Assembly: GCA_946629405.1 (NCBI GenBank)
Contig: CAMOXW010000138.1
Location: forward strand, 1 to 5,370
Reading direction: 5' to 3'
Length of the DNA: 5,370 nucleotides
Source: an uncultured Ruminococcus sp.
GTDB lineage: Bacteria; Bacillota_A; Clostridia; Oscillospirales; Ruminococcaceae
In this document: positions 1 through 5,324 of the stretch, piece by piece
Layout: each line of letters begins with the position of its first letter
Position numbering within the stretch: the stretch's first letter is position 1
Program-made: the position numbers and the translations under genes
The notes under the pieces: model-generated
The model's input: only the letters and a program-made list of their open reading frames with translations
What the model was told of the DNA's origin: nothing
Databases searched by the model: none

Positions 1-352
1 AAGCTCTTTCCCAGTCATCAAATACTGAAGATCCGCATTCTGTAAACTCATCTTCAGCGATGTAATATGCTTCCTCATGCTCTGATTCAATAAGGCTTAG
101 CGCATATTCGCAGGACTGGATATATTGTTCAGTAAATTTCCGAAAATTCTCACTATCCCACTCGTAATCTCCGACAGCAAGCTCCTCATCGGTGTATTTA
201 TCAAGCCGCTCACGAATAGCTGCTATCTTATCCCTTAACGGACGGCAGGTAGATCTTGAAATGAGAATACACTCAACTGCAGGTGGAAGCACCTTGTCTT
301 TGAGCATAAAACTCAGTGTTTCAGAATCTATGAATGATGTTACATTTTCCAT
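1..352 (-). CDS. Unrecognised acidic protein, 3' end outside the window
   Basis: Reading leftward from the ATG at 352-350, the frame stays open for 117 codons to the window edge, so the C-terminus is missing. The start is supported by an AAAGGAG Shine-Dalgarno about eight bases upstream (360-367). The visible protein begins MENVTSFIDSETLSF, has a short basic stretch around residues 33-48 (SRSTCRPLRDKIAAIRER) and then becomes rich in Asp and Glu (for example EHEEAYYIAEDEF near residues 90-102). I see no signal peptide, membrane segment or catalytic motif, and I do not recognise the family. It lies 23 bp behind the phosphatase gene on the same strand with only the ribosome binding site between them, so the two are almost certainly co-transcribed and share the regulated divergent promoter. 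Existence is well supported by start, frame and operon position; function is unknown. Confidence 0.8.
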   Translation of the reverse strand, partial: MENVTSFIDSETLSFMLKDKVLPPAVECILISRSTCRPLRDKIAAIRERLDKYTDEELAVGDYEWDSENFRKFTEQYIQSCEYALSLIESEHEEAYYIAEDEFTECGSSVFDDWERA

Positions 353-375
353 ATTTATTCTCCTTTATTTGCTTT

Positions 376-819
376 TTAATACTCTTTTTCCATATTCTCA
401 TAAACAACTTTCAGCAGGTAGTAAACATAATCATTGAACATTTTATCATCAGTCGGTGGCAATCCAAGCATCTCACGGGCGAATACGCCTACTGCTCTTG
501 AACGTGAAATACCGGCATAGCAATGGATAAGCAATGTATCAACATTCTGATGTTTCGTCAGGAAGTAAATAATGTCCAGTGCCTGTTTTTTCTGGAAAAG
601 AGTGTAACCGGACTCAGGCTCTTCAATATCGTCAAAATAAAGTGTGAGCACGCCCTTGCAGTATCTGTTTTCAGTAAGCTGAAATCCGAATCCGCCGCAC
701 CATGCGTCCTGAATCGAGATCGCTGCATAGGTTTCGGACCTATTAGGATTGTCGTTATGTCTCATAACGAAGCTGAGTGCTTCACGGGCAGAGGTAACTA
801 AAATTCTCGGTTTTTTCAT
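376..819 (-). CDS. Protein-tyrosine / dual-specificity phosphatase-like protein
   Basis: This 147-residue protein is a small cytoplasmic cysteine phosphatase. The P-loop signature is seen directly as HCYAGISRSR: H99, the nucleophile C100 and the phosphate-binding R106, followed by S107, which matches the HCxxGxxR(S/T) signature of the DSP/PTP superfamily. A preceding acidic segment, YFDDIEEPESG (D63/D64), is well placed to give the general acid. The length fits a minimal single-domain DSP; no signal peptide or membrane segment is present. The ATG at 819-817 follows AGAAGGAG at 834-827. The gene is first in a leftward operon and divergent from hen1, with which it shares a dyad operator. Family members dephosphorylate phospho-Tyr/Ser/Thr, and some act on RNA 5' phosphates or lipids. 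The substrate here is unknown. An RNA role is only suggested by the neighbour and the shared control region. Confidence 0.88.
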   Translation of the reverse strand: MKKPRILVTSAREALSFVMRHNDNPNRSETYAAISIQDAWCGGFGFQLTENRYCKGVLTLYFDDIEEPESGYTLFQKKQALDIIYFLTKHQNVDTLLIHCYAGISRSRAVGVFAREMLGLPPTDDKMFNDYVYYLLKVVYENMEKEY

Positions 820-832
820 TTTATCACTCCTT

Positions 833-849
833 CTGAAAACAGTATATCA
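833..849 (-). promoter_or_regulatory. Promoter of the leftward phosphatase operon
   Basis: On the minus strand an extended -10 element reads TG-A-TATACT (TG at 849-848, TATACT at 846-841). It is followed by GTTTTCAGAA, whose CAG (835-833) sits where a transcription start is expected, leaving a leader of about 15 bases. No -35 hexamer is found at 16-18 bp spacing. Instead the dyad at 857-874 ends exactly 10 bp upstream of the -10 box. The extended -10 string GTGATATACT is identical to that of the AAA+ operon promoter. Inferred from sequence only. Confidence 0.6.
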
Positions 850-856
850 CTTGTTA

Positions 857-874
857 TGTCCAAATTTTTTTACA
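857..874. promoter_or_regulatory. Shared dyad operator between the divergent operons
   Basis: The 18-bp sequence TGTCCAAATTTTTTTACA is an imperfect inverted repeat: its two half-sites, each read inward, are TGTCCAAAT and TGTAAAAAA. It lies exactly 10 bp from the rightward -10 box (885-890) and exactly 10 bp from the leftward -10 box (846-841), so one site serves both promoters symmetrically. A second copy stands at 2780-2797 with the same 10-bp spacing to its -10. The dyad occupies the place where -35 boxes would be. A dimeric activator is my preferred reading, a repressor the alternative. The regulator is not encoded in this window. Confidence 0.6.
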
Positions 875-884
875 CGGCTTGATG

Positions 885-901
885 TATGATATTTACAGAA
901 A
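885..901 (+). promoter_or_regulatory. Promoter of the hen1-pnkp operon
   Basis: TATGAT at 885-890 is the -10 candidate, in the same register as TATACT of the AAA+ operon. It is followed by ATTTACAGAAA (891-901), nearly the same as ATATACAGAAA downstream of the AAA+ promoter, which places the transcript start near 897-898 and leaves a leader of about 20 bases before the ATG. No -35 box is visible; the dyad at 857-874 occupies that region. From 856 to 901 the sequence aligns without gaps to 2779-2824 with about 31 of 46 identical positions. Confidence 0.55.
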
Positions 902-916
902 CGAAGGAGTGATATT

Positions 917-2260
917 ATGCTTATAACAATTACTTATGAAGGCACAAACACTCAGCAGCTTGGCTATCTGCTCCACAAGAATCCATACGCAGCGCAGGAG
1001 TTTTCGCTTACTTTCGGCAAAGCCTATGTATTCTATCCAGAGGTGTCTGACGAGCGTACAACTGCCGCTCTGCTCCTCGACATAAACTCTCTTGATCTTG
1101 CAAAGGGTAAGGAGAATTCTTCAAATACAGGACTTTTCGACTATGTGAATGACCGTCCCTATACATCTAATTCATTTATGAGCGTGGCGCTGAACCGCGT
1201 ATTCGGTACTGCTATGAAAGGCAGATGCGACAAGAATCAGGCACTTGCGGATACTCCGATTGACCTTACAGCAAATGTACACATGCTCCGCTGTGAGAAC
1301 GATGAACTGCCAAGGAGAATTTTTGAGCCGCTGGGATATATGGTAAAAATTGAACGCAGACTGCTTGATGAAAGATTTCCTGAGTGGGGCGAAAGTCCGT
1401 ACATTGACCTGACTATCAAAGGAACGGTTAAGCTCTCCGAGCTGCTCAATCACCTGTATGTGACAATTCCAGTTTTTGACGGAAACAAGCACTATTTTAT
1501 TGACGAGAACGAAATAGAGAAGCTGCTCAGTCACGGCGGTGAATGGTTGAAAACTCACCCTTACCGTAAAACTATAACCAAGGGATATTTCAACAATATC
1601 CGCAGTATTACGAAGTCCGCGCTTGGTATAATTTCCGATGATAATGATACTGAACAGCCGAAGCAGAAACGCCTTGACACAGAGCGCCTTGATACGATAA
1701 CACAGGCTGTTCTCGACAGCGGCGCAAAGAGCGTTCTTGACCTTGGCTGCGGTGAAGGTAAATATGTTGCACGACTGCTGAATGAGCCGCAGATAAGCCA
1801 TATAACTGCCGCTGATGTTTCGGTGAAAGCACTTGAATCTGCAAAGAACCGCATTGAAAAGCTGACACAGCGGCAGAAGGACAGAGTTGAGTTCATTCAG
1901 GCTTCTGCAATTTGCAGGGACCGGCGTTTTGATGGTCATGACTGCTGTTTGCTGATCGAAGTCATTGAGCACATTGACGAGGACAGGCTGTCTGTAATGG
2001 AGCGTGTGGTGTTTGAACTTACCAAACCGAAAACAGTTATCGTCACTACTCCGAATGCGGAGTACAATGCAAATTACGAGTTCCTGAACGAGGGTGAACT
2101 CCGCCACACCGATCACAGATTTGAGTGGAACAGGGAGAAATTCCGAGATTGGACTGAAAAAATATGCGAGAAATACGGTTACAAAGTCAGGATCACAGGC
2201 ATAGGGAACGAAAACGAGATTCACGGCGCACCGACGCAGATGGGAGTGTTTGAGTTATGA
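917..2260 (+). CDS. hen1: Hen1, 3'-terminal RNA ribose 2'-O-methyltransferase
   Basis: The 447-residue product has the full two-part layout of bacterial Hen1. An N-terminal Hen1-specific domain (about residues 1-240) includes LLDERFPEWGESPYIDLT (149-166), LNHLYVTIPVFD and HPYRKTITKGYF. It is joined by a polar linker to a class I methyltransferase domain (about 255-447). The AdoMet loop is VLDLGCGEGKY (273-283). The Mg/Mn-binding Hen1 signature is E348-V-I-E351-H352 with H400 in the RHTDHRFEW block; TTPNAEYN (377-384) follows the family pattern. No essential residue appears lost. The enzyme methylates the 2'-OH at the 3' end of cleaved RNA, so that after repair by Pnkp the same ribotoxin cannot cut again. 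The start is supported by GAAGGAG at 903-909. Its stop overlaps the pnkp start (ATGA), indicating translational coupling. Length is close to the usual roughly 460 residues. Confidence 0.95.
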   Translation: MLITITYEGTNTQQLGYLLHKNPYAAQEFSLTFGKAYVFYPEVSDERTTAALLLDINSLDLAKGKENSSNTGLFDYVNDRPYTSNSFMSVALNRVFGTAMKGRCDKNQALADTPIDLTANVHMLRCENDELPRRIFEPLGYMVKIERRLLDERFPEWGESPYIDLTIKGTVKLSELLNHLYVTIPVFDGNKHYFIDENEIEKLLSHGGEWLKTHPYRKTITKGYFNNIRSITKSALGIISDDNDTEQPKQKRLDTERLDTITQAVLDSGAKSVLDLGCGEGKYVARLLNEPQISHITAADVSVKALESAKNRIEKLTQRQKDRVEFIQASAICRDRRFDGHDCCLLIEVIEHIDEDRLSVMERVVFELTKPKTVIVTTPNAEYNANYEFLNEGELRHTDHRFEWNREKFRDWTEKICEKYGYKVRITGIGNENEIHGAPTQMGVFEL

Positions 2261-2748
2261 GAATTGAGATACCGCAGCTTTCTTTAGTAGCGCTTGTAGG
2301 AGCGTCCGCAAGTGGAAAATCCACATTTGCACACAAGTATTTTAAGCCTACAGAGGTGCTTTCCTCCGACTTTTTCAGAGGAATTGTAGGCGATGATGAG
2401 GCTGACCAGTCCGTGACCGACAGCGCTTTCGACCTGCTTTTCAAGGCGGCTGAGATTCGCCTTGCGCTGGGCAGATTAACTGTCATTGACGCTACAAATA
2501 TACAGAAGAATTCCCACAAAAGTATTCTCGATCTTGCTAAACGTCAGAACGTCCACTCTGCTGCTATCGTTCTCGATACTTCACTGAAAACTCTACTTGA
2601 GCGCAATGCTAATCTTGCACTGAAAGAGTTTGCGCTGGGCGTTGAAGCACTGAGCAGATTTGTGAAAAAAGAGCCGCTCTACCGCGTGTATCAGTGTGCA
2701 TTTGGCGTACTGGCTATGGAGAGTGAGCCGACCGATCCGAGATTATAA
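2257..2748 (+). CDS. pnkp: Internally deleted Pnkp: partial kinase fused to the ligase C-terminus
   Basis: Bacterial Pnkp is normally about 850 residues with kinase, 2',3'-phosphatase and ligase domains. This product has 163. Residues 1-119 match the N-terminal kinase: a P-loop GASASGKST (15-23, K21/S22), SSDFFRG with D38 and R41, VIDATN (76-81), and LLERN (113-117, R116). From about residue 120 the sequence (ALKEFALGVEALSRFV, then a terminus ending ESEPTDPRL) no longer resembles the kinase lid but closely resembles my memory of the extreme C-terminus of full-length Pnkp. The reading frame and natural-looking stop are kept, so the parsimonious explanation is an in-frame loss of roughly 2.1 kb. 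The phosphatase, the ligase nucleotidyltransferase core and the distal kinase lid are absent, so end-healing and sealing as in CthPnkp cannot be expected. Translation is coupled to hen1 by the 4-bp overlap. Kinase origin is certain; the fusion call rests on remembered family sequence. Confidence 0.85.
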   Translation: MRIEIPQLSLVALVGASASGKSTFAHKYFKPTEVLSSDFFRGIVGDDEADQSVTDSAFDLLFKAAEIRLALGRLTVIDATNIQKNSHKSILDLAKRQNVHSAAIVLDTSLKTLLERNANLALKEFALGVEALSRFVKKEPLYRVYQCAFGVLAMESEPTDPRL

Positions 2749-2750
2749 GA

Positions 2751-2780
2751 ATTGCCGCACTCAGGTGCGGCAATCTTTAT
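2751..2780 (+). terminator. Hairpin terminator after pnkp
   Basis: ATTGCCGCAC (2751-2760) pairs perfectly with GTGCGGCAAT (2765-2774) around a four-base TCAG loop, starting two bases after the pnkp stop. The tail CTTTAT is a short, imperfect T tract, so termination may be partial. The tail touches the operator of the next operon at 2780, packing the end of one unit directly against the control region of the next. Confidence 0.75.
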
Positions 2781-2797
2781 GTCCAGTATTTTGAACA
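2780..2797. promoter_or_regulatory. Second dyad operator, upstream of the AAA+ operon
   Basis: TGTCCAGTATTTTGAACA is an inverted repeat of the form TGTnCA-N6-TGnACA. Its half-sites, read inward, are TGTCCAGTA and TGTTCAAAA, matching those at 857-874. The distance to the -10 box (2808-2813) is exactly 10 bp, as at the other two promoters. This is the most symmetric copy and the best seed for a genome-wide motif search. Confidence 0.6.
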
Positions 2798-2804
2798 TCG
2801 GGTG

Positions 2805-2824
2805 TGATATACTATATACAGAAA
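2805..2824 (+). promoter_or_regulatory. Promoter of the AAA+ operon
   Basis: An extended -10 box TG-A-TATACT is seen at 2805-2813, then ATATACAGAAA. A start at about 2820-2821 leaves a leader of about 16 bases before the ATG at 2837. No -35 hexamer lies at standard spacing; the dyad at 2780-2797 is there instead. The string GTGATATACT is shared exactly with the leftward promoter near 841-850. Confidence 0.62.
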
Positions 2825-2831
2825 GAGGTGA
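2824..2831 (+). promoter_or_regulatory. Ribosome binding site fixing the AAA+ gene start
   Basis: AGAGGTGA lies 5 bases before the ATG at 2837. An in-frame GTG at 2804 would extend the protein by 11 residues, but it lies inside the extended -10 element and upstream of the likely transcript start, and has no ribosome binding site. The ATG at 2837 is therefore chosen. Confidence 0.75.
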
Positions 2832-2836
2832 ACAGT

Positions 2837-4813
2837 ATGAGATATTTTGAGTGTAAAGTTAAGCTGACAAACGAGATCCAGCCCCGTACCGATGAAGGTT
2901 CAGCTGTATGCGATGAGATTGCAAGAAAGTGCGATGAATACTGCGACATGAATAAGGACAGCTTCTGCGGCTGCGTGACTTATCTCAAGGGCAGAGAGTG
3001 TGTGTTCTACATGAGCGGAAATGGCAGCAATGCAGTATTTGAAGCCGAGATAAAGAATTTCTGGAAGATGCTCAAACTTAAAGGCAAGATAGAAAAAATA
3101 GCTGAAATGCCTGTGGATAAGGTTAATAAGGCACTCAGGAACAGCCGTCATGTTGACACACCTGATGATATTGAGGAGCTTATGAAAGTATCGGCTTTCA
3201 GATATACTGACATTGACGAGCATATTGTTACAACAGATGGCAAGCCTGAACTCTCGGATTATGCAGATTTTATAAGAATGCCTGAACTGAAAGCAGAGGC
3301 TGAACGTATTGAAGCCTGCAATAATACTGAATTCATTGGTCACCCTGTTCACTATCTGATCGAAGGAAATAGCGTTGATAAGATCAAAAAGACCGTTGAT
3401 GTACTTGTGAGCAGTCTTATGAAGTCTAACAGACTTGAATCCGGCAGAGTGAGCTATATTGACGAGAGAAGAGTTGCAAACAGTCGTGGAAACCTTATTG
3501 AGAATATATATGAAAATATCGGCGGCGGTACTGTGCTTGTTGGCATAAACACTGTCCGCGGCGAGAATGAATATGCAGATACTACTGATGCGATGATAGA
3601 AGAAGTGTGCAAACACGCTCTGAAACACCGCAATGATATACTGACCATTTTTAACATAACACGGCACGATGTTAAGGCTGAAAATGCAATTGCATCTTAT
3701 CTTAAAGATGAACTCAGACTTATCCAGCTGAGAGAAGCTGCCATAGGATTTACCGAGTGCATTTCCTATCTCGGTGAACTTGCTGCTGCAAAGGATATAC
3801 ACAATACAGGCGAACTTGAAAAGAAACTTGATCCCGATACAGAGACTTATTACATAAGCGAACTTGACAATATTTTTAATGAATATTACAACGAACATAT
3901 CAGGAACACAGCGTTTCCTGCTTATGCCGACTGCTCAGTATTCAAGGCTAAGGAGAGTAAGATAGAGGGCAAGGCTGCTGATGAACTGGCTGAGATGATA
4001 GGACTTGACAGCGTAAAAGACGTGATAAACCGCTCTGTGAACTTTTTCAAGCTTCAGCAGGCTTACAGGGACAGGAATATCGTTATGGATAATCCTGCAA
4101 GAAGTATGATATTTACAGGTAATCCCGGTACTGCAAAGACAACTGTTGCAAGGTTAACTGCTAAAATTTTTCGTGACAACGGTCTGCTTGAAAATGGCAG
4201 GCTCGTTGAAGTTGGACGCGCCGATCTTGTTGGAAAGTTTGTTGGCTGGACTGCACCTACGATAAAGGCTGCATTCCGCAGGGCTAAGGGCTCTATCCTG
4301 TTCATTGACGAGGCGTACTCCCTTGTTGACGACAGGAATGGCAGCTTCGGTGACGAGGCTATAAATACGATCGTACAGGAAATGGAGAACCACCGCGATG
4401 ATACTATCGTTATCTTCGCAGGTTACCCAGATAAAATGGAAGGATTCCTTGCCAAGAATCCCGGCCTGAGAAGCCGTATAGCGTTCCACGTTGACTTCCC
4501 TGACTATAAAGAAAATGAGCTGCTGGATATCCTGCGGCTCATGGTGAAGAACAAGAATATGAAGCTTGCCGGAGATGCCGAGGACAAGGCTCATGAGATC
4601 TTCCGGGAGGCTGTGAAGCTGCATGATTTCGGCAACGGACGTTTCGTCCGCAACCTCCTTGAAAGCGCCATTATGGGTATGTCTCAGCGGCTTGCAGGGC
4701 AGGATCTGAATAATCTGAGCGATGAGATGCTCGTTACGCTTACTGCCGATGATTTTACTATGCCGAAGCTGACTACCCAAAAGGACGATAACAGGCGTAA
4801 AATAGGATTTTAG
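2837..4813 (+). CDS. CbxX/CfxQ (SpoVK-like) AAA+ ATPase with a long N-terminal extension
   Basis: The product has 658 residues counted from the ATG at 2837. The C-terminal third (about 378-645) is a complete CbxX/CfxQ-type AAA+ module: ELAEMIGLDSVKDVI leader, Walker A GNPGTAKTT (428-436, K434), pore-loop region around GKFVGW, Walker B ILFIDEAYSL (D491/E492), sensor-1-like IVIFAGYP, arginine finger in NPGLRSRI (R545/R547) and sensor 2 in GNGRFVRN (602-605 region). All catalytic elements look intact. The N-terminal 370 residues are not a standard domain I can name. Residues about 180-320, with NLIENIYENIGGGTVLVGIN, resemble a degenerate AAA fold lacking a Walker A, as seen in multi-domain relatives. 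No membrane segments. Members are hexameric remodelling ATPases; the SpoVK name is by homology and does not imply a sporulation role. It is the first gene of a two-gene operon under the same promoter type as hen1-pnkp. Confidence 0.9.
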   Translation: MRYFECKVKLTNEIQPRTDEGSAVCDEIARKCDEYCDMNKDSFCGCVTYLKGRECVFYMSGNGSNAVFEAEIKNFWKMLKLKGKIEKIAEMPVDKVNKALRNSRHVDTPDDIEELMKVSAFRYTDIDEHIVTTDGKPELSDYADFIRMPELKAEAERIEACNNTEFIGHPVHYLIEGNSVDKIKKTVDVLVSSLMKSNRLESGRVSYIDERRVANSRGNLIENIYENIGGGTVLVGINTVRGENEYADTTDAMIEEVCKHALKHRNDILTIFNITRHDVKAENAIASYLKDELRLIQLREAAIGFTECISYLGELAAAKDIHNTGELEKKLDPDTETYYISELDNIFNEYYNEHIRNTAFPAYADCSVFKAKESKIEGKAADELAEMIGLDSVKDVINRSVNFFKLQQAYRDRNIVMDNPARSMIFTGNPGTAKTTVARLTAKIFRDNGLLENGRLVEVGRADLVGKFVGWTAPTIKAAFRRAKGSILFIDEAYSLVDDRNGSFGDEAINTIVQEMENHRDDTIVIFAGYPDKMEGFLAKNPGLRSRIAFHVDFPDYKENELLDILRLMVKNKNMKLAGDAEDKAHEIFREAVKLHDFGNGRFVRNLLESAIMGMSQRLAGQDLNNLSDEMLVTLTADDFTMPKLTTQKDDNRRKIGF

Positions 4814-4818
4814 GAGGT
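4812..4818 (+). promoter_or_regulatory. Strong ribosome binding site of the last gene
   Basis: AGGAGGT overlaps the TAG stop of the AAA+ gene (TAGGAGGT) and stands four bases before the ATG at 4823. It identifies that ATG, rather than the TTG at 4869 of the long downstream frame, as the real start, and shows tight coupling to the AAA+ gene. Confidence 0.85.
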
Positions 4819-4822
4819 CAAT

Positions 4823-5297
4823 ATGAACGTAACGGAGCTTATTATCGGTGCCGGACTTACTCCCCTGATTGAGGAGAGCTGGCGCCGTTACAAAAAAAAA
4901 CGAAACTGCGGAGATCACCCCTGATTTCCGCAGTGGTGTCGTCCGGCTGCTGTCTGTGATAAGGGACATCGAGCCTGTGAAGACAGGCTGGACTATCGCC
5001 GCCAAAACCTATGAGCCGGACGGGCTTGATGTGTTTGTGCTCGACAACGAGGGGCAGGATTACAGCCTGCTCTTTGTAAAATGGGCGGAGGTGCTTGGCT
5101 ATGAAGTGCCGGAGGAGCTTGCTGAGAATATCGGGCAGGCTCGTCTTGCCGCCGCTATACTCTACGGAATGACGTGGTTCGCCGTGAGCAGCGAGGAAAA
5201 TGACAAGGCAGCAGAGCAGTTCGCAGAGGACTGCAAGGACGTTGACGAGCCCACTTACAGCAGCTTTTCTGAGATGCAGGAAGATATCGGGGAATAA
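4823..5297 (+). CDS. Small acidic protein, DUF6557-like, frame broken at A9
   Basis: From the ATG at 4823, with an excellent Shine-Dalgarno, the frame reads 33 codons (MNVTELIIGAGLTPLIEESW then RRYKKK...) to a TGA at 4922-4924. The rest of the protein lies in the +1 frame and runs to TAA at 5295-5297. Removing one A from the nine-A run at 4892-4900 joins both parts into a sensible 157-residue protein (...WRRYKKNETAEITPDFRSG...). The downstream part has acidic, soluble character with YSLLFVKWAEVLGYEV, ILYGMTWFAVSSEEN and an acidic tail. That pattern of FxxWxExLGxEV followed by LxxMTxFxxSxEE resembles a small family I recall as DUF6557, of unknown function; this assignment is tentative. It is the second gene of the AAA+ operon, so it may be a partner or substrate adaptor of the ATPase. 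The break may be a sequencing indel, a mutation, or a recoding or phase-variable site. Confidence 0.72.
4892..4900 (+). repeat. Homopolymer A9 at the frame break
   Basis: Nine consecutive A sit exactly where the reading frame of the last gene changes. Eight A (or eleven) would restore one open frame. Runs of this length are known to promote both polymerase slippage on RNA and replication slippage, and are also a common place for sequencing indels. Confidence 0.9.
4905..4934 (+). other. 12-bp stem-loop just behind the A9 run
   Basis: ACTGCGGAGATC (4905-4916) pairs with GATTTCCGCAGT (4923-4934) around the loop ACCCCT, giving 11 Watson-Crick pairs and one G-U. It starts four bases after the A9 run. 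In the plus-strand transcript this is a slippery run followed by a structure; on the minus strand the order is hairpin, TTCG, then nine T, which resembles a leftward intrinsic terminator with a displaced T tract. Either, both or neither may be functional, since the sequence is also coding. Confidence 0.6.
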
Positions 5298-5301
5298 AGA
5301 A

Positions 5302-5324
5302 CTCCCGCCGTTTGTGGGCGTGAG
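5302..5324 (+). other. Weak hairpin after the last gene
   Basis: CTCCCGCC (5302-5309) pairs with GGCGTGAG (5317-5324) with one internal mismatch and a seven-base loop, five bases after the stop codon. No T tract follows, so it may be a transcript-end or stability structure but is a poor intrinsic terminator. The remaining bases to 5370 show only an isolated TATAAT (5346-5351) without a matching -35 box or the dyad. Confidence 0.35.

Noticed and set aside
820..916. Sigma-54 promoter as expected for RtcR-controlled RNA repair
   Set aside because: No GG/GC pair at -24/-12 is present; the elements seen are extended -10 type boxes for a housekeeping-type sigma factor.
1172..2224. Long minus-strand open frame (350 codons) opposite hen1
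   Set aside because: It lies wholly antisense to a clear Hen1 gene with intact motifs, has low-complexity composition and no family features.
2804..2836. In-frame GTG start giving an 11-residue longer AAA+ protein
   Set aside because: It falls inside the extended -10 element, upstream of the likely transcript start, and has no ribosome binding site; the ATG at 2837 has AGAGGTGA.
2900..3898. Long minus-strand open frame (332 codons) opposite the AAA+ gene
   Set aside because: It is antisense to the N-terminal half of the ATPase, rich in Ile/Phe/Tyr/Cys as expected from a reversed frame, with no recognisable domain.
4869..4892. TTG start for the last gene
   Set aside because: No ribosome binding site is visible and the resulting N-terminus (MRRAGAVT) is unlike a natural one, whereas the ATG at 4823 has a perfect AGGAGGT and joins to the rest with a one-base change.
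4892..4934. Standard -1 programmed ribosomal frameshift
   Set aside because: The A-rich slippery run and stem-loop look right, but a -1 shift leads to the wrong frame; +1, -2 or an RNA-level indel is required.
4154..5005. Minus-strand open frame (283 codons) across the AAA+ domain and the next gene
   Set aside because: It is a shadow of the Walker A to sensor 2 region; no coding signals of its own.
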